From Tyto alba (Eukaryota > Chordata > Aves > Strigiformes > Tytonidae), in assembly GCF_018691265.1 (NCBI RefSeq), contig NW_024881303.1, positions 7,991,777-8,055,776 of the forward strand: DNA of 64,000 bases, written 5' to 3'. Below are positions 23,250 through 35,036 of this stretch, piece by piece (the first letter of the stretch is position 1; each line of letters begins with the position of its first letter). Under the pieces are notes generated by a model that was not told where the DNA came from, did not search any database, and worked only from the letters and a program-made list of their open reading frames with translations. The position numbers and the translations under genes are program-made.

Positions 23250-23670
23250 ATATCCTGATTTTGGGCCAAACAAAATTAGGAGCTGTTCTTTTAGCCGTGT
23301 TGGAGTTTCAGCTGATTCACAAGATGTATAGCAAGAGCACTGGAAAGGCATGCCAAAATCTAGTGTGGATGGAAAGATAATCTGTGAGTGGAGGCAGAGC
23401 TGTGGGTGGTGAACAAAAAATAGAGGCCGAGACTGGAAGTAAGGTGAAAGGGAGAAAAAGAAAGAATAGTTTCCTGGGAAGCTTAGGGAGATGGGGAGGA
23501 AGGGAAGATCACACAGAGGAATGATTGGAGGTGTGAAAGGAGGGTTGCATAAGCCAAGAGAGGATATAATTTCAAGAACAAAGTTTGTGATTGCATCAGA
23601 AGCAACTGACAGGTCAAGGAGGATGTAGACAGAGTGCTGGCCAAAAAACGGATATTGGAAGGGTACCATG
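23250..23670 (-). mobile_element. Possible ancient L2-like LINE relic (minus strand)
   Basis: The minus-strand frame reads ILLDLSVASDAITNF, then VLEIISSLGL. This resembles the LLDLSAAFDTVDH and LLETLSSLG blocks of L2-type reverse transcriptase. It is followed by a Ser/Phe/Pro-rich, pyrimidine-rich stretch of the kind seen in decayed L2 copies. The similarity covers about 25 residues and fades afterwards, so chance or another repeat class remains possible. Confidence 0.35.
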
Positions 23671-24124
23671 GAGCCTGCTCTCCGTATGCAATCACAAAAT
23701 CACATTTATTCCTTCTTCTGCTTGTGGGATCACAGCTGCATTGCATGCATGTGTGGAACAGCTGGACGGCATCTTTTCATTAACACAGTCCTGATTTCTG
23801 GCTTGGAATAAATTGTACAGTGCTTCCTGATGAAAGCTTCTAGGGAGAGGAGTTCAGGGGGTCCAGGCGGCACTGGGAAGGGGTGAAGATGGAATGGGAC
23901 TGGTTTATTTTCTTACTTAGGGCACCTCTCACCATTCTGATGCCTCCGTTTTGCAAGTACCTGTCATGTCTCTCTTGGCCCTATGCGGAAGGCATGGCTG
24001 AGACTTGGGCTGCTGAGTTCTTCAGAGACCATGGCATTTTATTTCCCTGCCCCCCCTCCCCATTTCCCTTTGCTGTTTGTTGTAATGAAATGTCTTACAG
24101 ATACGCTAGGTATTATTACACCTA

Positions 24125-24153
24125 TGTTGTTGTTGTTGTTATTATTATTATTG
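24125..24153. repeat. (TGT)n(ATT)n trinucleotide microsatellite
   Basis: About five TGT units run directly into four ATT units. Confidence 0.85.
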
Positions 24154-27100
24154 AGCTTTTGTGACTCAAATGTATAAGATACTCCAAAGAGTGTGAGGGG
24201 GGGATCAGCCTTAATTATCCTTCATTGGCTTTGATAGGATTTCAGAGCATCTGGGAACTTGCAGAGAGTGCTTATTCCTACAGCTGGCAGACATGTTTTC
24301 AGATGGCTGTTATTTTAAAAATATAGTTCTGTGGATATCAAAACTACTTATTCTGGTCAAAAAAGGAGTTTTGAAACACTTAAGCACTTCTTATGAAAAT
24401 GTGGAAAATCAGGACATGGTTTACATCTCAGAAGTGTTTAGAGAGCATATTCAAATATAAAGTATATAAATTTAAAAAAATCCCCCAAACATCTCTTATC
24501 ACATCATCCTGAGAACCAAGTGCTTGTGCAGTTGAAATAAAAATGTTTGGTGACTGAACTAAAACCCAGTAATTTTTACACAGATCTACTTGGCTCTTTG
24601 TGGTATCTCACTGTGATTGAAAGAAAGTAACTTTCTAAAAGACTTTATTGTACCTGTGGTGTGGTACTTTTTCTCTTCCTAAGCACTAGTTCTTCAAGTG
24701 GGGCGGGGATTCTGCAGATGGAGAGCCTCTGCACACTGCTCATCCTTGCTGGTATTGTGAATTTGGTCAGAAGGATTGGAGCCACTTTAAAAAAGGTAAT
24801 TATCAGGATCTTGCAGTTGGTGTCAGCAGCAAGCAATTTCTAATAGATCTTCTATCTTTTTCAGTAATTAATTTTGCTCTGAGAGAGACAAGGAAGTGAG
24901 GCGTGCAGCAGAGTAAATCTCAGGAGCAGCTATTGAGGCCACAAGCCTTGCCAGCAAACAGACCTGGGAGGAGGTGGCAGCTCCTTGACCTGCTCTGTTG
25001 CTGCCTTGGGGGCATTCCCTTTCCACAGCATTTGCCTGCTTTGCTCATTTCAGGTTGTTTCAATAGTTTGTGCTGCTTAAACTGCTAATGTGAATTATTA
25101 ACTAACTAATTAAGACCCAGCACTGGTTCATGGACAGATTCAGGTGTGCCTCAGGTATCTTTGGCTGGCCAGATGTGCGTGGCTCGCCTGGGAAGCAGAG
25201 AGGGGGCCAGTGTCCTGCTGTGCTCTGCACTGTCACGTGGCTGGCTGAAAGAGGTGGCAGCATCCAGAGGGATTTTGCAGTGTTTGCTCTTCACTTCTGT
25301 GTTTTGTGGTTCTAGATGGGGCTGCAGTTTCTGATGCAAAGATCTCTGGATCTTTGCAGGGTCCGAGTTCTGAGATATGGTGACCCTTGTTTTTTAATGT
25401 ACTATTTAAGAATCAAAAGTATGACTAAGATACCTCATTGTCTGTGTGTTGGCTGCAGATACAATATACCTGCTTCATTAAACCTGTGTCTCAAAGGCTT
25501 TAGTGGTTTTAGACCAGGTGCTGTAGTGGTTTTACAGTGAGTTGTCACTGAAGTTACTTGGTCTCTCTTGAGAGCTAACTGAGCTATATACAGCCTCTCT
25601 TAGCCATCAGTATAAATTGCTGCTTGTGCATGGGATGTTTAGACGAGGTGAGCTTTGAAGTGTAGAAGGAAGTTAGGCACTGACATTGCTGGCCTGGTGG
25701 GTGAAGGGGAAAGGTTTTTTTCACAGCTGGTTAACAAACTATCAGTAACTCAGACTCAGGACAGTCATTGGTAGAAGACCCTGGCAAGTCAATGCTCAAG
25801 AAACACAGGTTTTAATAAAACTAAATGTGGGTAGAGTGTTCTCCTTTGGAAGAGTAGTATAATGTGGTTTCTCAAGTTGTGAGATTATAAATTGGAAAAA
25901 AGCATGGGAAGGAGTGTGGGGGGGAAAGAGGAGAGACAGTGAGCTAAACAGAGGCTTTTGGAGAAAACGGCTACTTGCTTCTGCTGGCAAAGATCTCCTT
26001 CAGTGATGTTAGGGTGGGGATCTTGTCTATAGACTATGTGGTTTTCCATAATATCTTTGCATACATCTCCAAACCAAGTAACTATGTTGTTTAATGTTTG
26101 AGTTGTAGTAAATAAATGAAAAAATTCATTCAGCCCAGTTTTTGATAATTATTTCAGAGGACTTGCAGTCATGAGACTTTCCAATTGGGAGGACCAGACA
26201 AGACTTAAAACTGGGGAGTGGGATTCTCTGGCAACACAAAACATCCCAGGAAAGTTCAGAAATACCCACACGGTAGCAAGGCCACTGCTCAAGTCAATTT
26301 GAGAGAAGTTAGTGCAGGACTGATGCTTGAAGAAGGCTTGTCTTTCTATGATAAGCACTAGTTGGAATATTTTGGCATGTGTCAGAACTGTGGGTTAGAG
26401 TATCTGGAACTCAGGAGTTTCCAATTAATTTCTGAGAAGATGTAGTGGCTTTTCTACATTGAGGCTGGAGTGAGTTGGTTTGTTTGGTTGGTGTTGGGTG
26501 GGTTTTTTTGGTACTCTTTTGTACTGGACAAAATGAGCCTGAAACTTTTTATCAGACAATGGCAGAAGCGGATGAAAAACCTTTCTAGAGTGGGTATTTC
26601 TTATCTCTTGTTTCCTAGTAACTCTTTGGAACCAACATTTTCTATCAATAATTTTTTTTATTATTATTACTTTAGAAGCTTCGCTTTTTGAAGCTGTTTT
26701 GTATAACATGCTGTGGTTATGCTTTGTGCTTAAAAACTTTGAGTCAACCCTGAAGCACAACACAGTTACCATGAAAATCACGCACAAAATGTTTAATGTG
26801 TGGGAGGTTTGTGTCCTCTTTCTTGTTTTGTGGCACTTGAAATCCTCCGAGTTTCTTTCCAGAGGAGCAGATGAAAGGAAATAAGGCATTTTTTCCATTG
26901 CCACAAGTACTAGATAGTTATTTGCTATAGCAGCTGAGATTCTCACCTCATTTACTTCAGGATCCACACATTTAGGCAAAATACCTATTATTGTTCAGTG
27001 AAGGTTTAGATTTTAGTTGGTGAAGTTGTGATAGTTACATTTAAACAGGCCTTTAAAAAAATGTGCATGGTCAGTGAAGCATGGGTATACTTACAAGTTA

Positions 27101-30100
27101 TTTTATTTTCAGTTGCAAAAATGACTTTAGAAGTTCTGTACCTTTGACCCTGTGATTATATTAATTGGTTCTCATCTGGGTGATACACCTGTGCGGGGAG
27201 CCCTGCTGAGAAATTAGTCCAGGTGGTTCTTTTGCTGTACTTCAAAGTAAATGCTTGTTAGGGTTTTACTGAAGCTGTAATAGATGAGATGTACAAATGC
27301 TGACAGCATTTTGCATCAGTGATTTGATTTTTGTTCTGCAGTTTTAATTACTTGATTTGTTACCTGCATTTCAGTATAAAATTAGTAAGTGTTCCCCCCC
27401 TTAACTTGGATTTTGTATGGTTGTATATGGTGTATCATAGACTTTTCAATGGAAGCAAAGTGCATTTCGTGATGCTGAAGTCAGAAGACAGCCTGTAAAC
27501 AAATTAAGGTGTATTGCCATAATTTCTGTTGGGAAGTTCTGCCACATTTTTTAAGGCAGTACATGATGAAGGATCTGACAGTCTGCAAGCTTTTCTGTCT
27601 ATGCTATCCATCATGCTGTGTATCAAGGGTGGTCCACCTGCCTGGCTCCAGAAGCCACATGCCAATGTTTTCATGCAACTTAGAACCATGTGATGTGCAC
27701 CTAAGATCATGGAGAGCCATCGTGAAGGACACTTCATGGGTGGGAAAATACAGTGATCCCACTGCTCAGTCACAAAGTCTTGACTGTATCTGATGATCCT
27801 CTTGTTTTAGCCCAAATGCTGGCAACTTCCCACCTTTTTGATTACCCAGGAATCCTGTGGCTGGCCACATGGTCTGTTTGTCCAAAATGACAACAGGCTC
27901 CAAAATGACCAAGGAGTTGTAATTTGGAAACGACAAGTGGAAAGTGCTACCCTGAACAACGGGTCCTCAAACTGATGGTTGTACTGGCTATGCTGATACA
28001 GCTCAACATGTCTTGGTTTGGTGCTGCTCATGGATTTCCTCTTTATCATTGGGGCATGCTCTAGTGTGTGCTGAGAAAGTCAGAAGGGGCGGAGGAGGCA
28101 GGAGGTATGTCCCTGTCACTCTGAAAATTGGTTTAGGTGTGTCTGAATGGTATCCTTCAGGCCTCCTGAGGAGGTTAAGGTGACAGGACTGCCACGTGCT
28201 CCAAAACCATGACCCAGGCTTCCCGAGCTCCTGTAAGCTAATGTTGAAGAATAAGTAGTTTCAAGTCTCAAAGAGAGCACGCGTCCTGACTGACTCTGAG
28301 CTTTAGCCTGCCTATCTCTGTTTTTTGGGTATTTTTCCTGCAAACATGCGAGCTAGAAACAAAAATATAAAACAAAGCTGAGTTTCCCTTTTGTGATTAC
28401 ATGGTTCCAAGTGTTACAGAGTTAAGGAAACCACCAAATAACTTAAATCTGGCAACAGAGCTGCACCCCTTTTAGGGTAAAAGGAGTGGATTAAAGGTTT
28501 CCCAATAGGCAGTCTCAGCAAGGGAGGAGTGATTCTTGTGAGCACATTTGTTTTCAGCATTTCCTCAGCAAGAACTGTGCAGGACACATAGTCACTATTT
28601 GCCCTGCTGAAGGCACAAGGACAGACCTCCAGAACTGTTCTTCTTCCCATTTGCCTTCCCATTGCTTTCTTGCCGCTTCCCAGTTCAGTTCATTACTCTC
28701 CTCCAAACTTTCCCTGTCTCCTGCCTGGCAAAGGGTTACTGTCAGAGCTTCTGCTGTTGCCTTGGTTTGTGGTTTGTTGTCACTTGAGACCCAGGAGAGC
28801 CGTGTAGAGCTGGTCCCTTGGGAAGGAAAAGGAGCAGTTGCTCATATGGTGTTGCTCAGCGACCCTTGTCTGCCGGGAGTCACTGAGCACCGTTCATGAG
28901 TGTCCCTTGCTGAAGCCAGGATGAGTCATAGGCAGTCTGAGACTTCTCACGTTCATTTGGAACATTAAATCCATGACTAGATGGTTCCAGAGTTGGGGCA
29001 ATGGAAAATTAGGAGTTGTGCTTGGCATACTTGCTCACGAGTTGGAGATGCTGGAGGTATGTTTCCTTCCTAGACAGTGCAGCAAGATCCATGACGAGCT
29101 CTTGTCAGACCATAGTCACACAGATCCAGTGATCAGCCAGGCGTCCCCATGGGAAACCCTACAGCCAGCAGCCTGCGTGTGAATCGCTTTAAGTCAGTCA
29201 GTATGCAAACTGGAGAAGCATAGCGTGGACATGTGCCCCCTTCCGAGACTGGAAAGAGGAGGCTTCAGGCTCCTGAACTGTTGCCCACGTTCTCAGTGGT
29301 TGTCATCAGCAGTCACGGCAACACCAGCAAGAAGTCAAGCTTGCTTTGTGTCAGGTAACTCACTAATGCATGATGGAGTTTTTGCTCCTTTGGCATTTTT
29401 CTTTGATCTGTTGAGCATTTAAATGGAGCAGCTTCGTCAGGGTGTACTGAGAGTTACTGTGCTCCAAGAGGACTCCTCAGGCTAGGGCAGTGTGGATGCT
29501 GGGGTTCAGATCTTTCTAGGCAAACCCAGGACTTCCACTCAGGGCTGTCCTGTCTTCTAGCTGTAACCATGCGACTGCTGGAGGAAGGATGCTGCCCACT
29601 TGATCTAATAAGGTGCTTCATCTCTTTGGTAAGAGATAAGCTCATCAGGAAATGTAGGCAGAAGTTTCTGTGTTATGGGAAGGGTTAGGTATGAGGGAGT
29701 TCTGGTGCTTTGGTTAGTGCTGTCACAGTTTCCATGAGCAGGTGGGTGCCTGGGGAATTGTAATGCAAAAAATGTCAGATCCCCTAGGATTAGGTGTCAA
29801 CTGACTGATGATTTTGAGGACGGCAATTTTAAATTTGGTACCTAAAAATAGGAATTGTGTGGGACTTTGTCAGATTTCCTTCGAGAATCAACTCTTTTCT
29901 AAGAACTTTAACTTTGGGATTCTCTTGGCATTCAATTCTAGTATGTAAATATTCATTCACCAAATCTCACTCTTTTGCACTCTAACCCCTATGCCTCCTT
30001 GTAGCATATACTGTGTAGCTTCAGCTAATGGGATGACAATAGGTTACATGATGCATAGCAGGGTGAGGAGTGTAAGGCCTAAACTGCACATGGCTAACAA

Positions 30101-30533
30101 CATGTTTGTACTGTGATAATCACAAGGTAGCATCTGTCTTGTCCTCTCTTTTTATTTTTATTTTTGAAACCTACTCCACTTGGTTTATTATTACTTGGGC
30201 TCATCATGAAGGTAAAAATAACTTGCCTATTTAAAGAGAACAGATGGTTTTTCTAATGGTTTTTCCTTAACATTGAATGAATTGTGGTTGAGTCAGAAAC
30301 TGCCAGCCCAGAAACGTATGTTTTCATTAGAGAAATACTTGATTAGGTTAATTGAGTGTGATTCAATGTGATGTACATTTGGCCAACTTAAATGCTTTCC
30401 AACCTCATCTTGGACCGAGATAACAGTATCTCAGTGTTTACAGTTTACTCAGCAGTTTCCAAAACATTGCCTAAGGAGTAACAAAATATTGAGGAGACAC
30501 TACTCAATTAGCTGAGGGAATAGAATCTTTTGT

Positions 30534-30590
30534 AAAAAAACAAAAAAAAAAAACAAAAAAAAAACCAAGCCCAAACCAAACCCACAAAAC
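30534..30590. repeat. A-rich simple repeat (A-runs with C, then CCAAA units)
   Basis: A7-A12 runs separated by single C, passing into AAACCAAACCCAC-like units on the + strand. Confidence 0.85.
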
Positions 30591-32077
30591 AGAAATCCCC
30601 CATTTTTTTTTAGAATGATGCAAACAGGGAATGTATACTTAAGTCATGTCCAGACATAAAACTTGCACTGATTTAATTATGCTAATGTTGCCTACACAAC
30701 ATGTTATGCAAGGTGAGTGCTTTCCCAAAGAGCCCTCACCTGTATGTCATTTTGATGGGTCTGAGAACAGAGGTGAGATTCAGCGCGAGAATAAAGCAAC
30801 GTGGAGGTGTGTGGTAGGCATCTGAGCTCCCATTACAGTTAATGGGGATCTAGTCGGCACAGCCCGTGGGGCCTGGACGGTGATTCATCTCACTTTGAAG
30901 GAGACTCATAGTGGGTGCTCAGCTGAGAGGCTCTCTGAGCCCCTCAGGCTGTGCTGGGTGGCGATCCACTGGCTGAGGTGGGACCTGGGATGCCCAGTGC
31001 ACATCCACCTACAGAAGACTGGGGTTTGGTGTCTTAATTTTGAACTGAGGCTCACCCTTGCTGTAACATTAATGTGACAGCTGTGTGCCTGTAGCTTCAA
31101 GGAGCTGCTGGTAGAAAGACCAAATTCAGTGTGTCCAGATATTTCTGAGGACAGAGAGGCAGGAAAGAGGGCGCAGGTGAAGATGGATAAGCCAGAAGAA
31201 CAGAACACTTTCAGAAACATTTAAAGTACTAGGACGTGTTTGTCCATCACATCTTGTTCCTGACAGTGAGATCTTTGCCATCATTACTAAACAGCAAACT
31301 CCTTCCCATTTCCATCAGAGAGTCTTCAGAAGTACGAGCTGAGTTCAAACCCAAACCAAGAGACAGCTCAAGGCAGTCATGGGGACCCAGCCTGGAGGAG
31401 AGGGGCAGAGAGCATAACTAGAGTAGGATTGACTTTGGGAAGTCCCTGTGTCATAGGATGTAACAGGAATTTGGTTACACTGAGCCTTGTGAAGCTAAAG
31501 ACTTGAAGGTTGTGTTTGTGATACCCAGCCTTGTAGCAGATAAGTCACCTTTTCTGACTTGAATAGAAAAGATGATAGAAGATCTCCTGGGCAGCTGCAG
31601 TTGTCACGGAAGGTGCTTTAGTTAGGCCACGGGGTGAGTTTAATGTGCTGTAATTTCCACGCAAGCTCAAGCCTACCAGGACAGGGTACAGCAGGGAAAA
31701 CAGGCAGACTTCAGGGAACAACCCTAAAACCTCAAATTCTTGACTCTTTTATGATGTTTTCTGGAGACTAAGGGATCACGATGTCACCTGGAGACCTCAG
31801 TTCTCCTCCAGACACTGGCATGTAGCCAGAGAAACTCTTAAGAGCCATGTTCTGTGCCCCTATCCTCCGTGCCTAGAAATGGCATACACAAAATACAGTC
31901 CTCAGTGTTCCTAATGACTTGCAGTGGTTGGTCTAGGCAGTGTCCAGGACCATCTTCTAGTGATGCTTCATTTTCCATGACTGCTTAAGGCCTAATATAA
32001 ACTTCAAGTTCTTTGAGAGGGGTCCTGACAGTCCTGGTTTTGTAATTCACAGCATGTCTTTTAACAACTGGGCAGTC

Positions 32078-32798
32078 CTTCTTTTTCTTTTTTTCTTTTT
32101 TTCTTTTTTTCTTTTTTTCTTTTTTCTTTTTTTCTTTTTTTTCTTTTTTTCTTTTTTCTTTTTTCTTTTTTCTTTTTTCTTTTTTCTTTTTCTTTTTTTC
32201 TTTTTTTCTTTTTTTCTTTTTTTCTTTTTTTCTTTTTTCTTTTTTCTTTTTTTCTTTTTTCTTTTTTCTTTTTTTCTTTTTTTCTTTTTTCTTTTTTCTT
32301 TTTTCTTTTTTCTTTTTTTCTTTTTTCTTTTTTCTTTTTTCTTTTTTCTTTTTTCTTTTTTTCTTTTTTCTTTTTTCTTTTTTCTTTTTTCTTTTTTCTT
32401 TTTTTCTTTTTTCTTTTTTCTTTTTTCTTTTTTCTTTTTTCTTTTTTCTTTTTTTCTTTTTTCTTTTTCTTCTTTTTTCTTTTTTTCTTTTTTTCTTTTT
32501 TCTTTTTTTCTTTTTTCTTTTTTTCTTTTTTTCTTTTTTTCTTTTTTTCTTTTTTCTTTTTTCTTTTTTTCTTTTTTCTTTTTTCTTTTTTTCTTTTTTT
32601 CTTTTTTCTTTTTTCTTTTTTTCTTTTTTTCTTTTTTCTTTTTTTCTTTTTTTCTTTTTTTCTTTTTTTTCTTTTTTTCTTTTTTCTTTTTTTCTTTTTT
32701 TCTTTTTTCTTTTTTTCTTTTTTTCTTTTTTTCTTTTTTTCTTTTTTTCTTTTTTTCTTTTTTTCTTTTTTTCTTTTTTTCTTTTTTTCTTTTTTTCT
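32078..32798 (+). repeat. ~720-bp polypyrimidine array (CTTTTTT/CTTTTTTT)n
   Basis: The + strand is purely C and T across about 720 bases, built from units of one C and mostly six or seven T (a few five or eight). The centre mixes 7-mer and 8-mer units. The last 88 bases (32709-32796) are eleven perfect CTTTTTTT units. A single CTTCTT variant lies near 32,467. The right flank stays pyrimidine-rich for about 50 bases. The array opens long low-complexity Phe/Ser/Leu (plus) and Lys/Glu/Arg (minus) frames that are artefacts. Confidence 0.97.
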
Positions 32799-34102
32799 CC
32801 TCCAGAGTTCCTTACTCCTACTCCCTTTCTCCCATCTGGTTCACGAGGCTGAGACCTTCTCCAAAGCTGAACTCTCACTGTTATTACTGTGATGTTGAGA
32901 AAGTCAGCAGGTCAGCTGGTAATGAACAGCAGGAGGCTGGCTCAGCCATGTCTCTGTGTTCTTTCAAGGGTACTTTGCATGTGTGTACCTTCAGGCATGT
33001 ATCTATTACATATTTGAAATGAATCATCTCCCACAGCATTTGTGCAATTTGATGTGGACAGTGACAAATCAAACAAAATGGGGTTTATCCTTATTTCGTC
33101 CCCTTTTTGTTCCTTCCTTAGGCTCCAAGTGATTTTTTTAGGATGTAAGCCATCTCTTACTAGGAGCTTACCAGGGAATCCTGAAATCAGCTACAGCCTT
33201 TGAGTACTGTTCAAGCACGAAAAATACAGTTGTGTTTTTAAAAACAGAGAGATGTCACCTGGTGGGACAGTATATGGGCTGCTCAGGTGCATAACTAGGA
33301 GGGGTGAAGCAAGAGGTCTGAAATGATGTATAGAAAATGCTCTACCAATCCCAGCGTAGAAAGACAAAATGTATCTAGACCACCTCCTTCTACAAGGGCG
33401 ATGCAAATGTGTGCATGTGGTTGTTAGGATGTGGTCTCAGTGGAAGATACTTGATGTAGTTTTGATATGTTCAGGTTCAGGTATGTTTTGTCCTCTCCCT
33501 GCCAACTTATGAATGGAAAAAATTGATGGTGATTAGCTGCATGCATGTGGATATGTATGTATAGTAGTGAGCTGTGTTGGGAAATATTTCATTATGAATT
33601 TGAAAGAAAGGAACTGAAACTAATTTAAAATCATAAAGCACTCATAGGAGCAGTATCTATCCTTCTGTAGCATTACACAGAGTTTGCACACAGCAGGTCT
33701 GAGTGCGGCAATTTTCCACCTTGGAGGGAGCCAGGTAGATTTTTCATCCTGTGATCTGAGTTACAGGAATACTTGTGGCTTTTGGGAAGGGAGAAAGTGA
33801 AAATACAATATTTGGTTTTACCTTTGTTAGTGTCTTTATTTCTGTAGGATATAGAGATACTGATATTGAAAGTCCTTTGTAAAATGCAATGCCTTGTTTT
33901 ATAGGTACGCCTTTCTAAGTAGAGGCGGGGACAGTGGAGATATTGTCCAGAATAACACTGAGAACCACTTGAAGAGTCTGAATCTGAACTCTTGTCTTAA
34001 TTATTGGCCGTGCTTCATGGCTGGTAGACAGCACTCCCCTCTGTGATGTATTTAAAGCCAAATTTGTGAGAATCTGTATCTAGATGCTGGAATGAGTGAC
34101 AG

Positions 34103-34116
34103 ACTCTAGAGGGCAG
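34103..34116 (+). promoter_or_regulatory. CTCF-core-like motif ACTCTAGAGGGCAG
   Basis: Matches CCASYAGRKGGCRS at 12 of 14 positions, including the invariant AG--GGC core. A by-eye match only. Confidence 0.3.
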
Positions 34117-35020
34117 TGCAGCATCCCTGTGATAGGAGTACCTCCAGGGTTTTTTTTCATAGCAATCTTACTCGGCAGGATAATTGCTTAAAATAGTTAA
34201 AAATAATCTAGAATTAAGTATAAGTTTTTGTTAATATTTCACAGAAAGTTTTGATTAATGAAAATTTTTGTACCAAGAAGGACTTGACCCTCTTTTTACA
34301 GGAACTTTGAGCACCTGACTGGCTGTACTAGTGTTGAAAAGGTTTTAATCTATTGAAAACATTTTTAGGATATTTGTGCATGATTTAAGGAAACAAACAA
34401 ACCAAAACTCATCCCTTCTGTGTATCTAGCAGTCCACAAAAGAACTATTAATTTTCATATTGCTTTCCCTCTAGTCTCATAATGTAACACATCTTTTGAC
34501 TGGAGGTGCTCTGTTTCCCTTGTAGAGAGATAAATCAATAAATCATCATGTCAGCAGAGCACAGCTTGAAGTGAATTTCCCTGTACTGGAAGGTTTCAAA
34601 TTAATTTTAGATGGGAGCTCAGATGTGCCATACACACATGTCTACAGATAATATTACAAGGCTGCATTCAAAATGACAGGGTGTTGATTCAGTATGTCAA
34701 GCTCCTCTTAAGGATGTTGAGCCGCAACCTAGAGGCTGCTTGTGCTGTCAGAAGGAGTCAGGAGCTCCTTGCTGCCCAATAAACAGTTTGTGTGCAGCTG
34801 GCTGATTATCTAATGAGCATTTGGCATGGATTTTTGCTTTATGAGAGAGTTCACATCTCCAGCCTGTGACCTTATATGTCTCTGCAAAGTGAACCTGAAC
34901 TCAGACGCTGCAGCACACGAGACCTTCAGAGCCTGTCGTCCTCCGAGCACTTGCTTGCTGCGTGTTAAATTGAGGAAACACACTCAGATGCCTCTGCTTC
35001 TCTTTGGAAAGGTGCACAAG

Positions 35021-35036
35021 CACGTGTGCACACGTG
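35021..35036. promoter_or_regulatory. Two CACGTG E-boxes 10 bp apart
   Basis: CACGTGTGCACACGTG holds two perfect palindromic E-boxes starting at 35021 and 35031, separated by TGCA, so one helical turn apart. The whole 16-mer is itself a perfect inverted repeat. It could be a bHLH (USF, MYC/MAX or CLOCK/BMAL) site; it may also be a CA/TG microsatellite-like coincidence. Confidence 0.4.

Larger units (their letters stand above)
23671..32077 (+). other. Presumed intron; no supported gene
   Basis: About 8.4 kb of unique, AT-leaning DNA. It contains the trinucleotide microsatellite at 24,125, a homeobox-type AT cluster (GAATTATTAACTAACTAATT) near 25,092, and an A-rich tract of A runs broken by C at about 30534-30590. 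Open frames up to 184 codons (26425-26979, minus) show no recognisable domain. Confidence 0.55.

Noticed and set aside
26425..26979. 184-codon minus-strand open frame
   Set aside because: No recognisable domain, ordinary AT-rich composition, and no splice or promoter context; likely chance.
27500..28060. Possible DNA-transposon-like coding remnant
   Set aside because: Both strands have moderate open frames, but no transposase motif or terminal inverted repeats could be found.
31985..33022. Two very long open frames (about 297 codons minus, Lys/Glu/Arg; about 322 codons plus, Phe/Ser/Leu)
   Set aside because: They are translations of the (CTTTTTT)n simple repeat, where stops cannot occur in most frames; no non-repetitive domain is attached.
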